Positions 1-13,400 of a stretch of DNA of 64,000 nt are shown piece by piece. The translations under genes and the position numbers were made by a program. Every line of letters begins with the position of its first letter. The first letter of the stretch is position 1. The notes beneath the pieces were generated by a model, which saw only the letters and a program-made list of their open reading frames with translations, was not told the origin of the DNA and did no database searches. The DNA comes from Gordionus sp. m RMFG-2023 (taxonomy: Eukaryota; Nematomorpha; Gordioida; Chordodea; Parachordodidae): assembly GCF_954871325.1 (NCBI RefSeq), contig NC_088779.1:18726846-18790845 (forward strand), given 5' to 3'.

Positions 1-58
1 ATAACTTTTGGAATCATAATTTTTAATTTTTTTATTTTGTTCATATAAAAAGCCCATT

Positions 59-67
59 GATTTTTTG
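59..67. repeat. Left 9-bp target-site duplication of the MULE
   Basis: GATTTTTTG is repeated exactly at 4957-4965, immediately outside the other end of the element. It is A+T-rich, so chance is possible, but both copies sit exactly six bases outside the shared CGGAAAATAATTCC terminus. Confidence 0.65.
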
Positions 68-73
68 GAATCC

Positions 74-330
74 CGGAAAATAATTCCCCGGAAAAAAAAT
101 CCCGGAAAAAAATTCCTGGAAAATAAATCCCCGGAAATTAATTCCCCGGAAAAAAAATCCCCGGAAAATAAATCCCCGGAAATTAATTCCCCGGAAAAAA
201 ATCCACAGGAAAATAATTCCCCGGAAAAAAATTCCCCAGAAAATAATTCCCAGGTAAATAATTCTCCGGAAAAAAAATCCCCGGAATAAAATTCCCCTGG
301 AAAATAATTCCCCGGAAAAAATTTCCCCAC
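74..330. repeat. CCGGGGAA-type terminal minisatellite, left
   Basis: The array is made of short units of about 17-20 bp, each a TTCCCCGGAAA core joined by A-runs. The core is self-complementary (CCGG flanked by TTCC/GGAA), so each unit can pair with itself and with units in the right arm. Open frames through it on both strands follow from the repeat and are not genes. Confidence 0.85.
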
Positions 331-2019
331 TATACATTGAATTGCTAATGCATTGCTAAACTGCATTGCTAAAAGGCAATCAATCATAATTAATTATAAA
401 TCAATCATAAATTTATTACGTATATTTTTTTAATGATAATTTTTTAAACTTTTTTTAAAATATATTTAAATCATTTTTTTATTATAAATGAAGAATACTG
501 ATTAAATGATATAGTATATAATTTTTTTTTTATTTAATATTATTAATAAGAAATTTATTTTTCTAGCTTATTAAAACAAATATACATTTTATTCAATTTT
601 AAAAATTAACAAATATATATCCGTAAGAGGGCGTTATATGTTTTAATATGTATCATTTTAGGAAACCGGAATGATGATTGGATAGCATTTTTTTTATATT
701 TGGGTATATATATACATATGAAAAACCTAAAAATTAAAAATTTTTTTTAGGTTTCTTTGATGTTTAATGAGTAGGTTTAGAATAGTAAAACAATGGAAAT
801 TTTTTAAAGTAAATATTGCTGGCGTTATTTATCAAAATCTCTTCATTTTTGTTTTATACGTGTATATTTACGTGCTAAGCATTATTCTAAAAAATATTTT
901 GAAAATAATTTGATTTGACCGATTGCCGAGCTCAAAATCGATCACTCACTAAATATTCGATTGACCAAATTTATTAGGAATATAATTTGAAAAATGTTGA
1001 TTTTCGTTTTATATATCTATAAATACGTATAAAACATAATCCTAATAATTCTTCAGAATTAATTTTATCAAAATTTTTAAATATTTTATTTGAGAATTAT
1101 TATTTCGTTGATTTATTTATAGGGAATTTTTTCTCCTAATTTTGTAATTTTAATTATCTTAAAAACGGAGATTTTTTTTCCGGGGAATTATTTTTCTAGA
1201 TTCTTTTTTAATATAGCTTACATTTAATATATTTATTGTAGCTTTCGTTCTCTTCGCTACACTGCACAAGGTACGATTCCCAAACAATTTATTTTAAATG
1301 AAATAGTTACATTTCTCATATTTAAATAAATATATTATGCTAAGCTAACCTATCTCATATTTTACTTTTAATAAACCTTTTATCGGTCCGTTGTCTCACC
1401 CCCTCCTTCATTATTATATAGGATTTAACTTGTAATATACAATAAATTTATTGAATTTAAAACAAATTAAACAATAACATAAAATTTATCGAATTTAAAA
1501 ACATTTAATGGTAAATCTAAATATATTTCCGCGAATATGAATTTGATGATTTATTTTCAAAAAAGATACTCTAGCAGTAGTCCGCCAACATATTTATACG
1601 ATTCTTGCCGGGAATTTAAATTGAAAACTTAAGACCCCCCAAAACGAAATTCTTTACCATTTTTCTCAAAAAGCAATCGATAAAAAATTATAAAAATTAA
1701 TAAATTTATAAGGAAATATAAATCTAACACTATCACCAATTTTCAGGGATTTTCATTTGATACTTTTTAAAATATATCCCTATTACCATTTTTGAGATTT
1801 CGAAAAGTTGCCTTTATACGATAATAATTTTAAAACTTGACGTGAAGGGAAAACTTAGAAAACGAATTCGAACTCAATGTCAAATTCTGCACCAAAACTT
1901 GTTTTTATTTATTTTTTCTCCCATTTTTCTTGCCACACAGTACATTTAATAAGATAAAGACATAAATATTAAATAAAACCTATACAATAATTTTAATCTA
2001 TATTTTTTCAACTATTTAG

Positions 2020-2660
2020 GTAGAGATATCAACATCCAAGGATGTTTTTATCATCTAACTCAATCAACTCATAGAAAGATTCAGGAATTGGGGTTAGAAT
2101 CATCATATCGGAATGATCCAATGTTATGCTTATTTGCAGCTATGATCGATGGATTAGCATTCTTACCTATACACGATGTCAAACGAGGTATGGAATATTT
2201 AAAAACCATTGTATCGGATGAAAACAAAGAATTATTGTTTTATTTTGATAAAAATTATGTGAATGGAGAATTGAGACATGGGAAAAACTCTCAAAGGCAA
2301 GTAGAGCCATTGTTCCCACCAGAAACATGGAATGTGTTCAATGTTACGATTGCTGGGGAAAATCGAACAAACAATGTATGTGAAGGATGGAATAACCGAT
2401 TTAAGCATATTGTAGGCAACAAAAAACCGAAGATATGGGAACTACTCGAAAAAATAAGGATGGAAATAGCGGTTGATATGGGAAAAATCGGCCAATGGAA
2501 TATTGGGACATACACTCCCAAAAAAAATCGTATTTATGCAACGAAACAAACTATTTTAAAAAATTTATGCATTGATTATTTAGAAGAGAGAAGGGACTTG
2601 CCCAATTTTCTCTCTTCAATTGGAGAACATATACGTTCTAGAATTGTTTCTTTTGAATAA
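2020..2660 (+). CDS. MULE transposase, terminal exon (partial)
   Basis: The reading frame opens after a TATTTAG splice acceptor (AG at 2018-2019) and runs to TAA at 2658-2660, giving about 212 codons. It begins GCFYHLTQSTHRKIQELGL, the block that follows the catalytic domain in animal MULE transposases. GLAFLPIHDV and then RTNNVCEGWNNRFKH, the conserved C-terminal signature, come next. The second and third catalytic acidic residues would lie upstream in sequence that was not recognised. The protein would bind the element's inverted ends and cut and rejoin DNA in the nucleus. The frame is uninterrupted, so this copy is young, or selected, compared with the hAT remnants further right. An internal ATG at 2088 exists, but homology continues upstream of it, so I do not take it as the start. 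Confidence 0.8.
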
Positions 2661-4100
2661 TATAATTTATTATTCTATATATCATTTAATAAAATTATAA
2701 TTATTTCTTTTCTGTAACTTTTGAAAAAAATTCATAAGCAAAATAATAATTGTTAGATTAGTAAAATATAATACTCACTGCTGATAATCACCTCTGGATG
2801 TATTTAGATTAAAGTGGTCAGCATTTTTCATTACTTTTGGCAGTATTTAATTAAAATTGGGCAGTAAAAAATATAATTTTGTAAGTTTTATAGTGATTTT
2901 GTATTCAGTCAGTTAAATTCTTAAAGTAGGATACTTCAGTAAAATAATATTTATCAAATAGAGGGTATCAGATTGAATTGCTAATTTCCTATTTAGCCAC
3001 AAAATTTATAAAATTATATTATTTAATAGCTTATCCTTGTAAAAACAAAAAGGGGCGCTATTTAAGAGTCAGTAAACTGTGAAAAGCCTTTTATCATATT
3101 TCTAAAAAAATGATTAAAATTTGTGTAAAAATAATTTTTCAATAAATACCTAAAAGTTGATGAAAGTGTGTAAAGGTGAACTATATTTATTTAACTTTCG
3201 TTTTATTATTTAAAATCTCAAATCCTCGAAGAAATTTGACTTTAAAAAACATTTCTATTTAATTAAATACTGCAGAGCAGATCCGGGTCACGGGATTTTT
3301 TTTCAGGGGAATTATTTTCCTAGATTCAAATTTACTAGTAATATAATTTGAAAATTGTTCATTTTTGTTTTATATATCTATAAATACATATAAAACATAA
3401 TCCCAAAAAATATTTTAAAAATATCGTGGTTTGGCGGATAACCGACTCGTATATGTTTTACTCGTAATTATAGATATATAAAACAAAAAATGAACATTTT
3501 TCGAATCAACTAGTAAATTTTATCAATCGAATATTTAGTAAGTGGGGTTTTGAGCTCGGCAATCAGTCAAATCAAATTATTTTCAAAATATTTTTTAGGA
3601 TAATGCTTAGCACGTATATATATACGCGTATAATACAAAAATGAAGATTTTTCCATGGATAACGCCAGCAATGCAGTATTTGGTCATTCGGTCGGTTTTC
3701 GGGTCAAATCACGATATTTTTAAAATATTTTTTGGAATTATGTTTTATACGTATTTATAGATACATAAAACAAAAATCAACATTTTTCAATTTATCTTAA
3801 TAGCAAATTTGATCAATCAAATATTTAATAAGTGGTCGGTTTTGAACTCGGCAATCGGTCAAATCAAATTATTTTCAAAATATTTTTTAGAATAATGCTT
3901 AGCACGTAAATATACACGTATAAAACAAAAATGAAGAGATTTTGATAAATAACGCCAGCAATATTTACTTTAAAAAATTTCCATTGTTTTACTATTCTAA
4001 ACCTACTCATTAAACGTCAAAGAAACCTAAAAAAAATTTTTAATTTTTAGGTTTTTCATAATAAAAAAAGTGCTATCCAATCATCATTCCGGTTTCCTAA

Positions 4101-4660
4101 AATGATACATATTAAAACATATAACACCCTCTTACGGATTTATATTTGTTAATTTTTAAAATTGAATAAAATGTATATTTGTTTTAATAAGCTAGAAAAA
4201 TAAATTTCTTATTAATAATATTAAATAAAAATAAAATTATATACTATATCATTTAATCAGTATTCTTCATTTATAATAAAAAAATGATTTAAATATATTT
4301 TAAAAAAAGTTTAAAAAATTATCATTAAAAAAATATACGTAATAAATTTTTGATTGATTTATAATTGATAATGATTGATTAATGATACATATTCAAACAT
4401 ATAACGCCCTCTTACGGATATATATTTGTTAATTTTTAAAATTGAATAAAATGTATATTTGTTTTAATAAGCTAGAAAAATAAATATCTTATTAATAATA
4501 TTAAATAAAAATAAAATTATATACTATATCATTTAATCAGTATTCTTCATTTATAATAAAAAAATGATTTAAATATATTTTAAAAAAAGTTTAAAAAATT
4601 ATCATTAAAAAAATATGCGTAATAAATTTATGATTGATTTATAATTAATTATGATTGATT
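4101..4660. repeat. 280-bp tandem duplication in the right MULE arm
   Basis: AATGATACATATT starts at 4101 and again at 4381. The two copies continue in parallel through CTCTTACGGAT and the A+T-rich tail. The left arm has one copy only, which explains most of the arm-length difference. Confidence 0.8.
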
Positions 4661-4707
4661 GCCTTTTAGCAATGCAGTTTAGCAATGCATTAGCAATTCA
4701 ATGTATA

Positions 4708-4950
4708 GTGGGGAAATTTTTTCCGGGGAATTATTTTCCAGGGGAATTTTATTCCGGGGATTTTTTTTCCGGAGAATTATTTACCTGGGAATTATTTTCT
4801 GGGGAATTTTTTTCCGGGGAATTATTTTCCGGGTATTTTTTTTCCGGGGAATTAATTTCCGGGAATTTATTTTCCGGGGATTTTTTTTCCAGGGAATTAA
4901 TTTCCGGGGATTTTTTTTCCGGGATTTTTTTTCCGGGGAATTATTTTCCG
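4708..4950. repeat. CCGGGGAA-type terminal minisatellite, right
   Basis: This is the inverted counterpart of the left terminal array, with the same core and spacing but not identical unit by unit. It joins unique arm sequence at about 4706, at the same point (after CAATGTATAGTGGGGAAA) as the left arm does. Confidence 0.85.
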
Positions 4951-4956
4951 CTTACC

Positions 4957-4965
4957 GATTTTTTG
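4957..4965. repeat. Right 9-bp target-site duplication of the MULE
   Basis: This is the second exact copy of GATTTTTTG. It starts right after the GGTAAG-type end, read on the minus strand. Confidence 0.65.
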
Positions 4966-7311
4966 AACTCTTATTTTATTTAACGATAATTTATATTTCG
5001 TAGTTTATCCATACCTTATTCAATATCATAGTTTCTATATTAAAATATTATATAAATTGTTTATTACACACGTCAAAATTTTAATAGAATTAAATCGTTA
5101 GCGAATGTATGTGAGTCAAATTTTTTTTATCATTTTCTATATATTTACAAAATTTTATAAAATTGTTCAGGTCTGAGTCGATTTTTACTACTCATGCAGC
5201 ATTTTAACAACATTAGGGTTAATATTATATTCATTCAAAAAAATAAAAGTGTATTGCCTATAATAGTTTTTCCTTATAAGCTATTTACTTACCGAGGTTT
5301 TTTGTAAAATTAGTATAATATTCAATTTGACCAATTTATAAGGTTGTCTATCTGGCCATTATATGCTAATATTTTTATGGGAAATATATAATGAGTTATT
5401 ATAAGTTTAAATCTTTTTTCCCGAAATCTTTCTCCTTGCCTATCCCATAAATATTTTAGCCCATCTTGCTGGCTTTATAATACTCTATAGTTCTTTAATT
5501 AATTGATAATAGAAAGAAATCAATCAGTACCTATGCCATTTTGTATATTAGAGATCTGCACAGCCCGGCCTAAAATCACATTCCAAAGCCTATATAATTG
5601 CTAATTTAAACTAGTATTTATATGGTTTATTTATGAGGTCTGAAAGACTCTACTACATTTTGTGTACTTAATGTATAATAGATAAAGTAATGCTTTTTCA
5701 AAATTTTAATCGGAATAACCCGTTTTTCTTTATTACGATTTTATAATTTTGAGCAAAAAAGGACCGAAAATAATATCTATTTATTTTCTATATGAAGTAG
5801 AGAGCTGCCGGATCGAAACCTGTAGAGATATATGATTTTAAAAAGGCCGAGCAGGAAATTAGGCTGGGATAATTTTAAATAAAAACTATATTAATTAGTG
5901 GAAAAATATTAGAAAATCATATAACAAGATTTTAAAAATCCGCCGGGTCATCAAATGCTTAACAATACGTTCGGACCGGATTTGAAAATGGATTTTTTTT
6001 AAATCAAGACTTTGATCTCTGCAGGTCTGATATAATGTATAGGCTTCATGAACTAAATTTATTATATACATTTGAATAATTTGTAATTAATCTAAATTTA
6101 AAAAAAAAAGAGTCAGTAAAAGAAAGGTATTTTTTTTATGTTTTACCCTTTACTTCTCCAAAAGTAATAAAGCTAGGAGGCTAAGATTTTGCCTAGAACA
6201 CCAACCTTAGATTCTATATTAATATTAATAAAAATCTAAAAGGATAGTCCGAAAATCATGTTTTTTGATCGATTAACTGTACCACTATTTTAATCTATAA
6301 ATTAAGATATCAGCCGATACTAGATACTGTATAAAAAAATGCGTGGTGTTTATATTGGGCGAAAAAAAGTACACAAAAGAAAGAATAATATATTCAAAAC
6401 CTACCTTTGATTCCAAATTTCAAATTATTTTTCTACTTGGAATAAATATTTGAACGTTTTATTTTCATAATTTACGATCATTTATTATTTAATATATTTT
6501 TATTTTATTGGAATAATTAATATATGACAAAATAAAAATCAATTTGATTTAAATCAATATTTAGATTATGAATTAAATAAAGGGATTTTTTAAAAAAATT
6601 ATTTATTAAAATCAATTTTTGAGCTCAATTTCTAAATATCTATTTCATCCCTTATTTATTTTATTAGTAATATATATTTGATATGGCCTTGTTTTAATTA
6701 TTTGATTTTAAAACTCGAAAATGATGTTGGGTGTCTAGTAGTGGGTGAACATGTATTTTTATTATTATAATTTTATTAACCTTAACCATTAATCTAAACT
6801 AAACAGGAAAAGTAAAAAAGATTAATTCCTCATTTATTATTTAATATCATCTGCGGCCTTCTTATTTTTACTGCCTTTTATATATTTTTTTGAGGCATAC
6901 AATAATTCGTAATTTATAGTATCTTTTTTGCACATTGCTCGATTCTAATCTTATTTAAAAATTAATCATAATTTAATTTTATAAAATATTTATCATTTAA
7001 ATTTTTTATAATGGTCCGGACTGATAGATTAAAGACGAACTGAAGTCTGTTTTTAAAATTGGTTCAGTCCAGCCATCGGTCTCTTTAGAAGGTCCAGACT
7101 TTTGACCTTCATTGGCATACATGAAAAAGTAAAAGATATAAAATCAATATACTATAATTTGATATTAGTAACCCATGTTATCGGTAAAAGTTAAAAGTAT
7201 CCGCCGATACCTTCGATATCGGTACATCTTTGCAACACAAATTATCTGGATAATTTCGATTCAATATTATCAAATTATAATCTCGAATTATCATGTTTTA
7301 TGTTAATATAG
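4966..7311. other. Non-coding, A+T-rich stretch upstream of the first visible YME1L exon
   Basis: I see no supported exon here. GC-richer islands such as CACAGCCCGGCC near 5565 and GCCGGGTC near 5942 look like decayed small transposon ends. A degenerate palindromic patch lies at 7015-7110. The Walker A exon expected just upstream of 7312 was not found, so this is probably intron or transposon-filled sequence. Confidence 0.5.
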
Positions 7312-7444
7312 CCGCCGCTAAAGAAAAATCGCCTTGTGTGATATTTATTGACGAAATTGATTCCGTAGGTGCAAAGAGAAGCAAATCAGAATGGCATCCA
7401 TACGCTAATCAAACAGTTAATCAATTATTAGCCGAGATGGATGG
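7312..7444 (+). CDS. YME1L1: YME1L exon: Walker B and HPYANQT
   Basis: Acceptor AG at 7310-7311, donor GT at 7445. It encodes [19 protein letters not shown], with the Walker B acidic pair that activates water for ATP hydrolysis, and ends in LLAEMDG. It enters with two bases of a split codon and leaves with GG. Confidence 0.93.
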
Positions 7445-10400
7445 GTAGAGATTATACGTTTTTAATTTAAATTTTAATCTTATTTTAAGATAATTTTCTT
7501 AATTAGTTTAAAAACGAATAAAATTTTAAATAGGCAATTATATCAAATTATTGGTAAGTCACTGAAACTAGGGGAAATTTTTAATATAATTTTTTTCTAT
7601 TTATTTGTATTTATTTTTTTAAAATATTATTATTAAAAAATAATTATGCGATCGTGAGGTGATTAGTGTATTTTATTTTCGCCATTATTTGAAGATTTTA
7701 ATTAATAAATATTAATTTATAATATTTTTTTAAAATTTAACAAATATTTTTTTCCCCTTTTTATGGATTACATAAATTTTACCAAGATCATAATTTCATA
7801 TACAAGAACCATGGCTTTTTTAAAAGATCATAGCTTTTTCACGCATGTTATAATATCATGAAATTGCAGCATCTTATAGAGTAAGATGCTCAACATGATC
7901 AAGCAGCTATTCTACATGAAAGAAGAACAGTAAAATCTTCTTGTCATTTATATTTATATAGTGTAAATTAATTAAATTATTAAATGATATAAATTTATAT
8001 AGAAATATTTTTGTTTTCCCTTTAAAATATATCTATATAATTATTTATATATTATGTTTATTTAAATAAATTGCTTAATTATCTATTATTTGATTTAATA
8101 GTCCTAACTTAGTAACATCCAATATGACTAGGCCTACAAAAAAGCGAAAATTGCGCTATTCGTAAACGTACGAATCGTATAATTTATTATTCGTATTCAT
8201 ACAATAAAATTATTCGATTTGATTCGTCGAATATCTATTCTATTCGAAAAATTTTCTAAAGCTTATAATAAATATATAATTTTTTTTAAAAAATTGTAAA
8301 CAAATGTAATGTTGACACTCTTTAGGATTCTCTAAACTAATTGTCATTAGCATATAAAAATTTACAGAAAATAAACTAAATAAAACCCAATGATTTCATA
8401 TAACGTTATCACAAATTGGCCAAAAATGTCCGATTTTTAGAATTAGAATTGCTTATAAAAAATAATTAAATTATATCTTCAAAAATATAATTATGCTAGA
8501 TCCGGATTTGATAATAACCTGTTTTTTAAGCATAAAGTCTTTCTAATAGTTTTCTCCTTCAAAGACATTCTATTTTTCATTATCATAATTGTGTTCCTAT
8601 TGAGAACAACCGCTCACATGAAGCGAAGATCCCTCAGTTGCCATTTTCGATAACACAGGAAAACGATCCCCATGCAATCTCCACTTAATTCATTAAGATA
8701 CTAGTTGATAACCCATCAAGAATAACGGGAATAAAAAAATCATGAACTATTATACAGGAAATTTTTTTTTGAGAACATTCAGTGAATTTTCTAAAATTTG
8801 GAAGTAAATTCCATTAAATAAGGAGATTAAAAGTATTTCTTTTTTCCATTATCTATATAAAAATAGCTAGTAGTAATTGAGGTATCGTTAATAGCCTGGA
8901 TAACCTGATCAAACGCATGTCGCTGTAAAACATTTAGATAACATTACCATTGCGACATCTGCTTCTATTATTGTCATATAAATTAGATTGAGTGATAGGG
9001 TCAGGAGATGGAAGATTAAAATCGTTGCAATTGAACCCAGGACAATCTACACAGGTTAGAAGTATGGAGGATATTCCTGTGGTAGCAAAGGGTAAGACAT
9101 TTTTTTGTTGTTCTCTAAGATGGTGTAGTATTATAAAGATATTTCGTCTTACCTGATCCACCAGGAGCATCTATATAGAAAAATCTGGTAGTAATTGAGG
9201 TATCGGCAATAGCCAGGATAACCTGATCAAAAGCATGTCGTTGTAAAACATTAACTTCTTACATAAAGATTTTATGAAAAATATACGTTCACCATCGCAA
9301 AATATGGTAGTAAAAAAAATTTTTTTTTATCTCAACCACAATATGGGAACTTTGCAAATAGTTTAAAATACCTATTTATCAATATCTTCCCATGCCAGAA
9401 AATTAACCTTCCACACTAATAATAAGTACTTATTATAAATTAGATTTAACAAATAAATTTAAATTATATTTAGCCAATTGAAAAATAAACAGTTATCTCA
9501 TATTACCACCCCAAAATATGCCAGTATTCTCAAACAATATTTGAACTCTGAAAATGACATACAATACCAATTTATCAATATCTACCTACATTTTTAAATA
9601 TTCTGTATCTTAAGAATCTCAAATAAATAAATAAAGTTTGCTTAGTTAATAAAGAAAATTATTAAACATCTGTTTAATTACTGTCTCTTATATGCTGGGG
9701 CCTTTGGCAGATATACTATTATGTCCTGTTGTAATCATTTCGTTATTAATATCAACATGTGAAATGCAGATTGAGTATGGGTCAGTTGAGACTTTAAAAT
9801 TATTTTCTGATAACCAGGTAAGCTCAAACATGATTTAAATCTTGTGCCAACCTGATGGTGATTTATTCTTTAATAATATCTATAAAAATTAAACATTTTT
9901 TTAATTACTGTCTCCTATTTTTGGGGCCTTTGGCAGATGTACTATTATGTCCTGTTGTAATCATTTCGTTACAATTTTTTTAATTAAAATAAAAAATGGT
10001 TGATTTTAAAATTAAAAAATATAAATAACTATAAACCAATAAAATAAGAGCTTAATAAGCCAATAAAAATAAAGATTAATAAGCCAATAAAAATAAAATT
10101 GCATAACAATAACATATATAAGAAAGATTATATTAAAAAATTTAATATAGAAGGTGGCTGAGTGGGAAAAACGTTTGCCTTTAAAACGTTAAGTCATGGA
10201 TTCGAATCCCGTTATGTACAAAAAATTTTCTTAAAATTTAACATTAGAGAGATATAGTCTCCATCGATTTATTTAACATTAAGAAGATAGGAAAGTTAAT
10301 AGGAAAAATAAAAATTAACATTAAGAAGATAGGAAAGTTGTTAAGAAAAATAAAAATTAACATTAAGGATATATAGGATATACGAAAACGTTCATTTCTT

Positions 10401-13400
10401 GATTACGGTGATTATATATATAGATGTTTCCACCTCATATATTGATGCGATGTTATTTTGTTTGAAAATTCTATTAATGTTAGACTGTACTATTGTACTG
10501 TATTGATATTATATTTCACTTTGTATTCATTATATAAATCCTTAAATTTTTCTAATAGAGTTGTCGTATCTATGTTATATGATGTTAATAGTTGTTCAAA
10601 AAATTCCATTTTTAGTTTAGGATCTAATATTGTTGATATTATAGTATGAATATTTGTTAAGATAATAATTTTCTATTTTCTCAATCGCACTGATAGCGTT
10701 TATAAAATTGAGATCAAACGAATTTAAATGTTCGATTAACGACTTGTTCATAACACCAAAAATGATTAAAGAAACCATAAAATAAAATAATTATATTTTA
10801 GTTTACTTTGCTGGGACGTTTCCCTTTCCATAACTTTATCAGAAAATATAAATTATGTATGATTTGATAATAAGAAATAAAATAAAACGGAATGATATCC
10901 ACTAGGAAAATTTAATTACTTCTACTTATAATAAAATATATACGAAAAATTAAGAATATTTATAAATAAATAATTTCGAATAATACGAATAATTGTGCTA
11001 TTCATATTAGTAAAATGCGAATTGAATCGAATCTAATTTCGAATAACAAATAATTCGTTTTAGGCCTAAATATGACATACGCCTTTTTAAAATTTAAAAA
11101 AAATATATTTTTTAGACACATCCTAAATTAAAAAAATAAATCTCGAATATTACACGAATTCAACGAAAAAAAAATAAAGCCATTTTTAATGTAAAATTAA
11201 AGAATTGTGAAAATTTTCACAAGTTATGCAATTCTTAAAATTTTGATTAATGAAACTTTGAATTATTATTACATCAAAAAATTTCCACCAATAGCCACAC
11301 GATCGCATATTTATTATTTTTTAATAAAAAAATAATATAAAAAATTTTCACTAGTTTTATTAACTTAAATAATTAAAATACTATATTATCTGCAACTTTG
11401 ATTTTTTTATCGTTATCCACGGGCAATCCTAAACATTTTATATATTATGATAAAAACAAAATAACAGTTTTTTTTGAATTTTTCTAAAAAAAATTTATTT
11501 ATTAATCATTTATTGATGACGAATAATTTTAGTTTACTGAGATTTAAGCTAAATTTTACTTACCACTCACTGGGTTTTAGTTTTTAAATAAGATTATTTA
11601 TTTTTACGATTCGGTTAGTCTTATTACAATTACAATTTTAAATATGTTTTTGTAATTTTTCCATTAGACGTCCTTATTCACTTCATTACGCTTCCTTTAA
11701 ACTGCTCTCAATGTTTAAAGCTATAATATAAAATTTCCACTTTTAACTTTGCTAGTGTTTTTTAAGTAGTATAAGAAGGGAACTCCGAATAGTTTTCGTT
11801 TGTCTTTTCGATATGGGTAGATCGCAGAGTCTGGTGGACATTTTAATTTTTTGGTATTTTCATTTTATTCTTATAAATATCCAAAAAAATTATTTGTTAG
11901 CCTTAGTACTCTCTAAGAATGCATTCACCTTTAATTGATTATTTATCAAATCACATGGTATAGAATATAGATTGATATTGTATAGTTTATAATTTGCTTT
12001 ATTTTTTAAACATAAAAGGTTTCATAAAAACGAAGGTATAATTGTCTTAGGAGCAACTAATAGAAAAGAAGATTTAGACAAGTATAATTATATAATACCT
12101 CGTATTTACTTAACATGAGCCTGTTTAGTTAAAAATGGAATTTTTAAAAATGTATATTATTGCTAGTTTTTCTTAAAAAAGACCATCTTATCCAAAATAA
12201 AATTAAAATGAATTACGGGTCTCTACTTTTAAAAAACTGATTGTATTTTGATTGAATCGTTCACTAAGTAGTATAAAGGAGGTCAAATAATTGAAATAAT
12301 TAATTTAAGAAGGATGTAAAATTTATCTACTTTCCAAAAGCAAAGCTTTTTTCTCCTCTAAAAATAACATGTAAACAATACTCGTTTATTGAGCCATAAA
12401 GTGTACATGTAAGCCTGGTCCATAACATGGCCTACTCATATTTCATTTTTAATTTAATTTTTAATCGAGGTGGGATGTAGGTCTATAATAGAATATCATT
12501 AATAAAATATCCTAATATCTAGGATTTATGTAATATGTATGGGTTATACAAAACCAATATAAAATTTAAGAATCAATAGCAGAACTGGACGCTCTAAATA
12601 ATTATTGTGGATTCTTTTAAGGTCGTTTTGTGGAAGTTCATATATTAAGCCCTGATCTCAATGAAAGAACTGATATATTTAAAGCACATTAATGAAATTA
12701 TTTTTTAAGAGCTTTAATTAGACCAGGACGTTTTGATATGGAAGTTCATATATCAAGCCCTGATCTCAAAGGAAGAACTGATATATTTAACTATTACTTG
12801 GATAAAGTCAAGACTAATAAGGATGTTGACGCGATTCAATTGGCTAAAGGCACCACCGGTTATACAGGTTTTTTTTATTTATTGACATAACCTCTCTGGG
12901 GTATTTATATTTAAAAATAAAATTCTCTTATTTTTTATACGATTCTTTTCTTCTGAGTAAAAAAGATTTATTAATAATTTAATAACATTTATATGAATAA
13001 GCACCTTTTATATAATGCAGAAAATTAATTTCGGACACAATTATATCATTTATAATTTAAGTTTTACTAAATAATGATTTAGATAGGGGGATAAATTAAC
13101 CGATTAATGGCATTGTTTCTATATCGAATAAATTTTATAATTATGAAAATTTCTCCCTTTTTAAAATTATGTGATAAAATATTTTTTAATGTTAAGATAA
13201 AAGAAACTTTTAACTACCATATTCCCTCACTTGATATTTATATTTTTCCAATATTTCCTATGAATTAAATCTATTTCTTTAACATTAAATTTCTACCTCC
13301 AATTATTTTTTAATTACTAAATGGTTTAGAAAAATATTTATTGGTTTATTATTTTTTACTCTGTCTTAATCTCTTTTATTCCTAAAATTTTCTTAATTCA

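Larger units (their letters stand above)
68..4956 (+). mobile_element. MULE (Mutator-like) DNA transposon with long inverted ends
   Basis: The element is bounded by inverted arms of about 1 kb on the left (68-1045) and 1.2 kb on the right (3740-4956), and by an identical 9-bp direct repeat GATTTTTTG at 59-67 and 4957-4965, which is the size MULEs make on insertion. A transposase terminal exon lies between the arms. The outermost part of each arm is a CCGGGGAA-type tandem array. The first six bases differ between the ends (GAATCC on the left, GGTAAG as read inward on the right). A second terminus at 34166 also begins GGTAAGCGGAAAATAA, so the right end is probably the ancestral form. The transposase N-terminal half was not found, so the copy is probably incomplete. 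Confidence 0.8.
8701..10424 (-). mobile_element. Helitron remnant in YME1L intron 1
   Basis: Read on the minus strand, the element ends CTAG at 8704-8701, preceded by a decayed hairpin (the GTTGATAACCCATCAAG side on the + strand). Its other end is TCTATATATATAATC, finishing at 10424. It sits between A (8700) and T (10425), the A|T preference of Helitrons, with no target duplication. The terminal 300 bases match those of the Helitron at 47517-53238, including a tRNA-like module. It contains two scrambled pieces of a PIF1-like helicase and a direct repeat pair at about 9670 and 9895. It is too short and rearranged to move by itself. Confidence 0.75.

Noticed and set aside
41-337. Long open frames on both strands rich in Gly, Phe, Arg or Pro, Glu, Lys
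   Set aside because: They run through the CCGGGGAA tandem array; the same happens at 4651-5003. Frames follow from the repeat unit and have no domain.
2291-2521. Minus-strand frame inside the MULE exon
   Set aside because: Shadow of the well-supported + strand transposase frame.
10153-10219. Functional tRNA gene (also 49295-49358 and 52944-53008)
   Set aside because: The A/B-box-like parts are good, but the acceptor stem does not pair convincingly and position 33 is not U in two of the three. Always inside Helitron ends.
12082-12709. Suspected loss of one residue between YME1L exons 2 and 3
   Set aside because: With donor after GACAA and acceptor at 12708-12709 the join reads [12 protein letters not shown] with no loss, so no anomaly exists.
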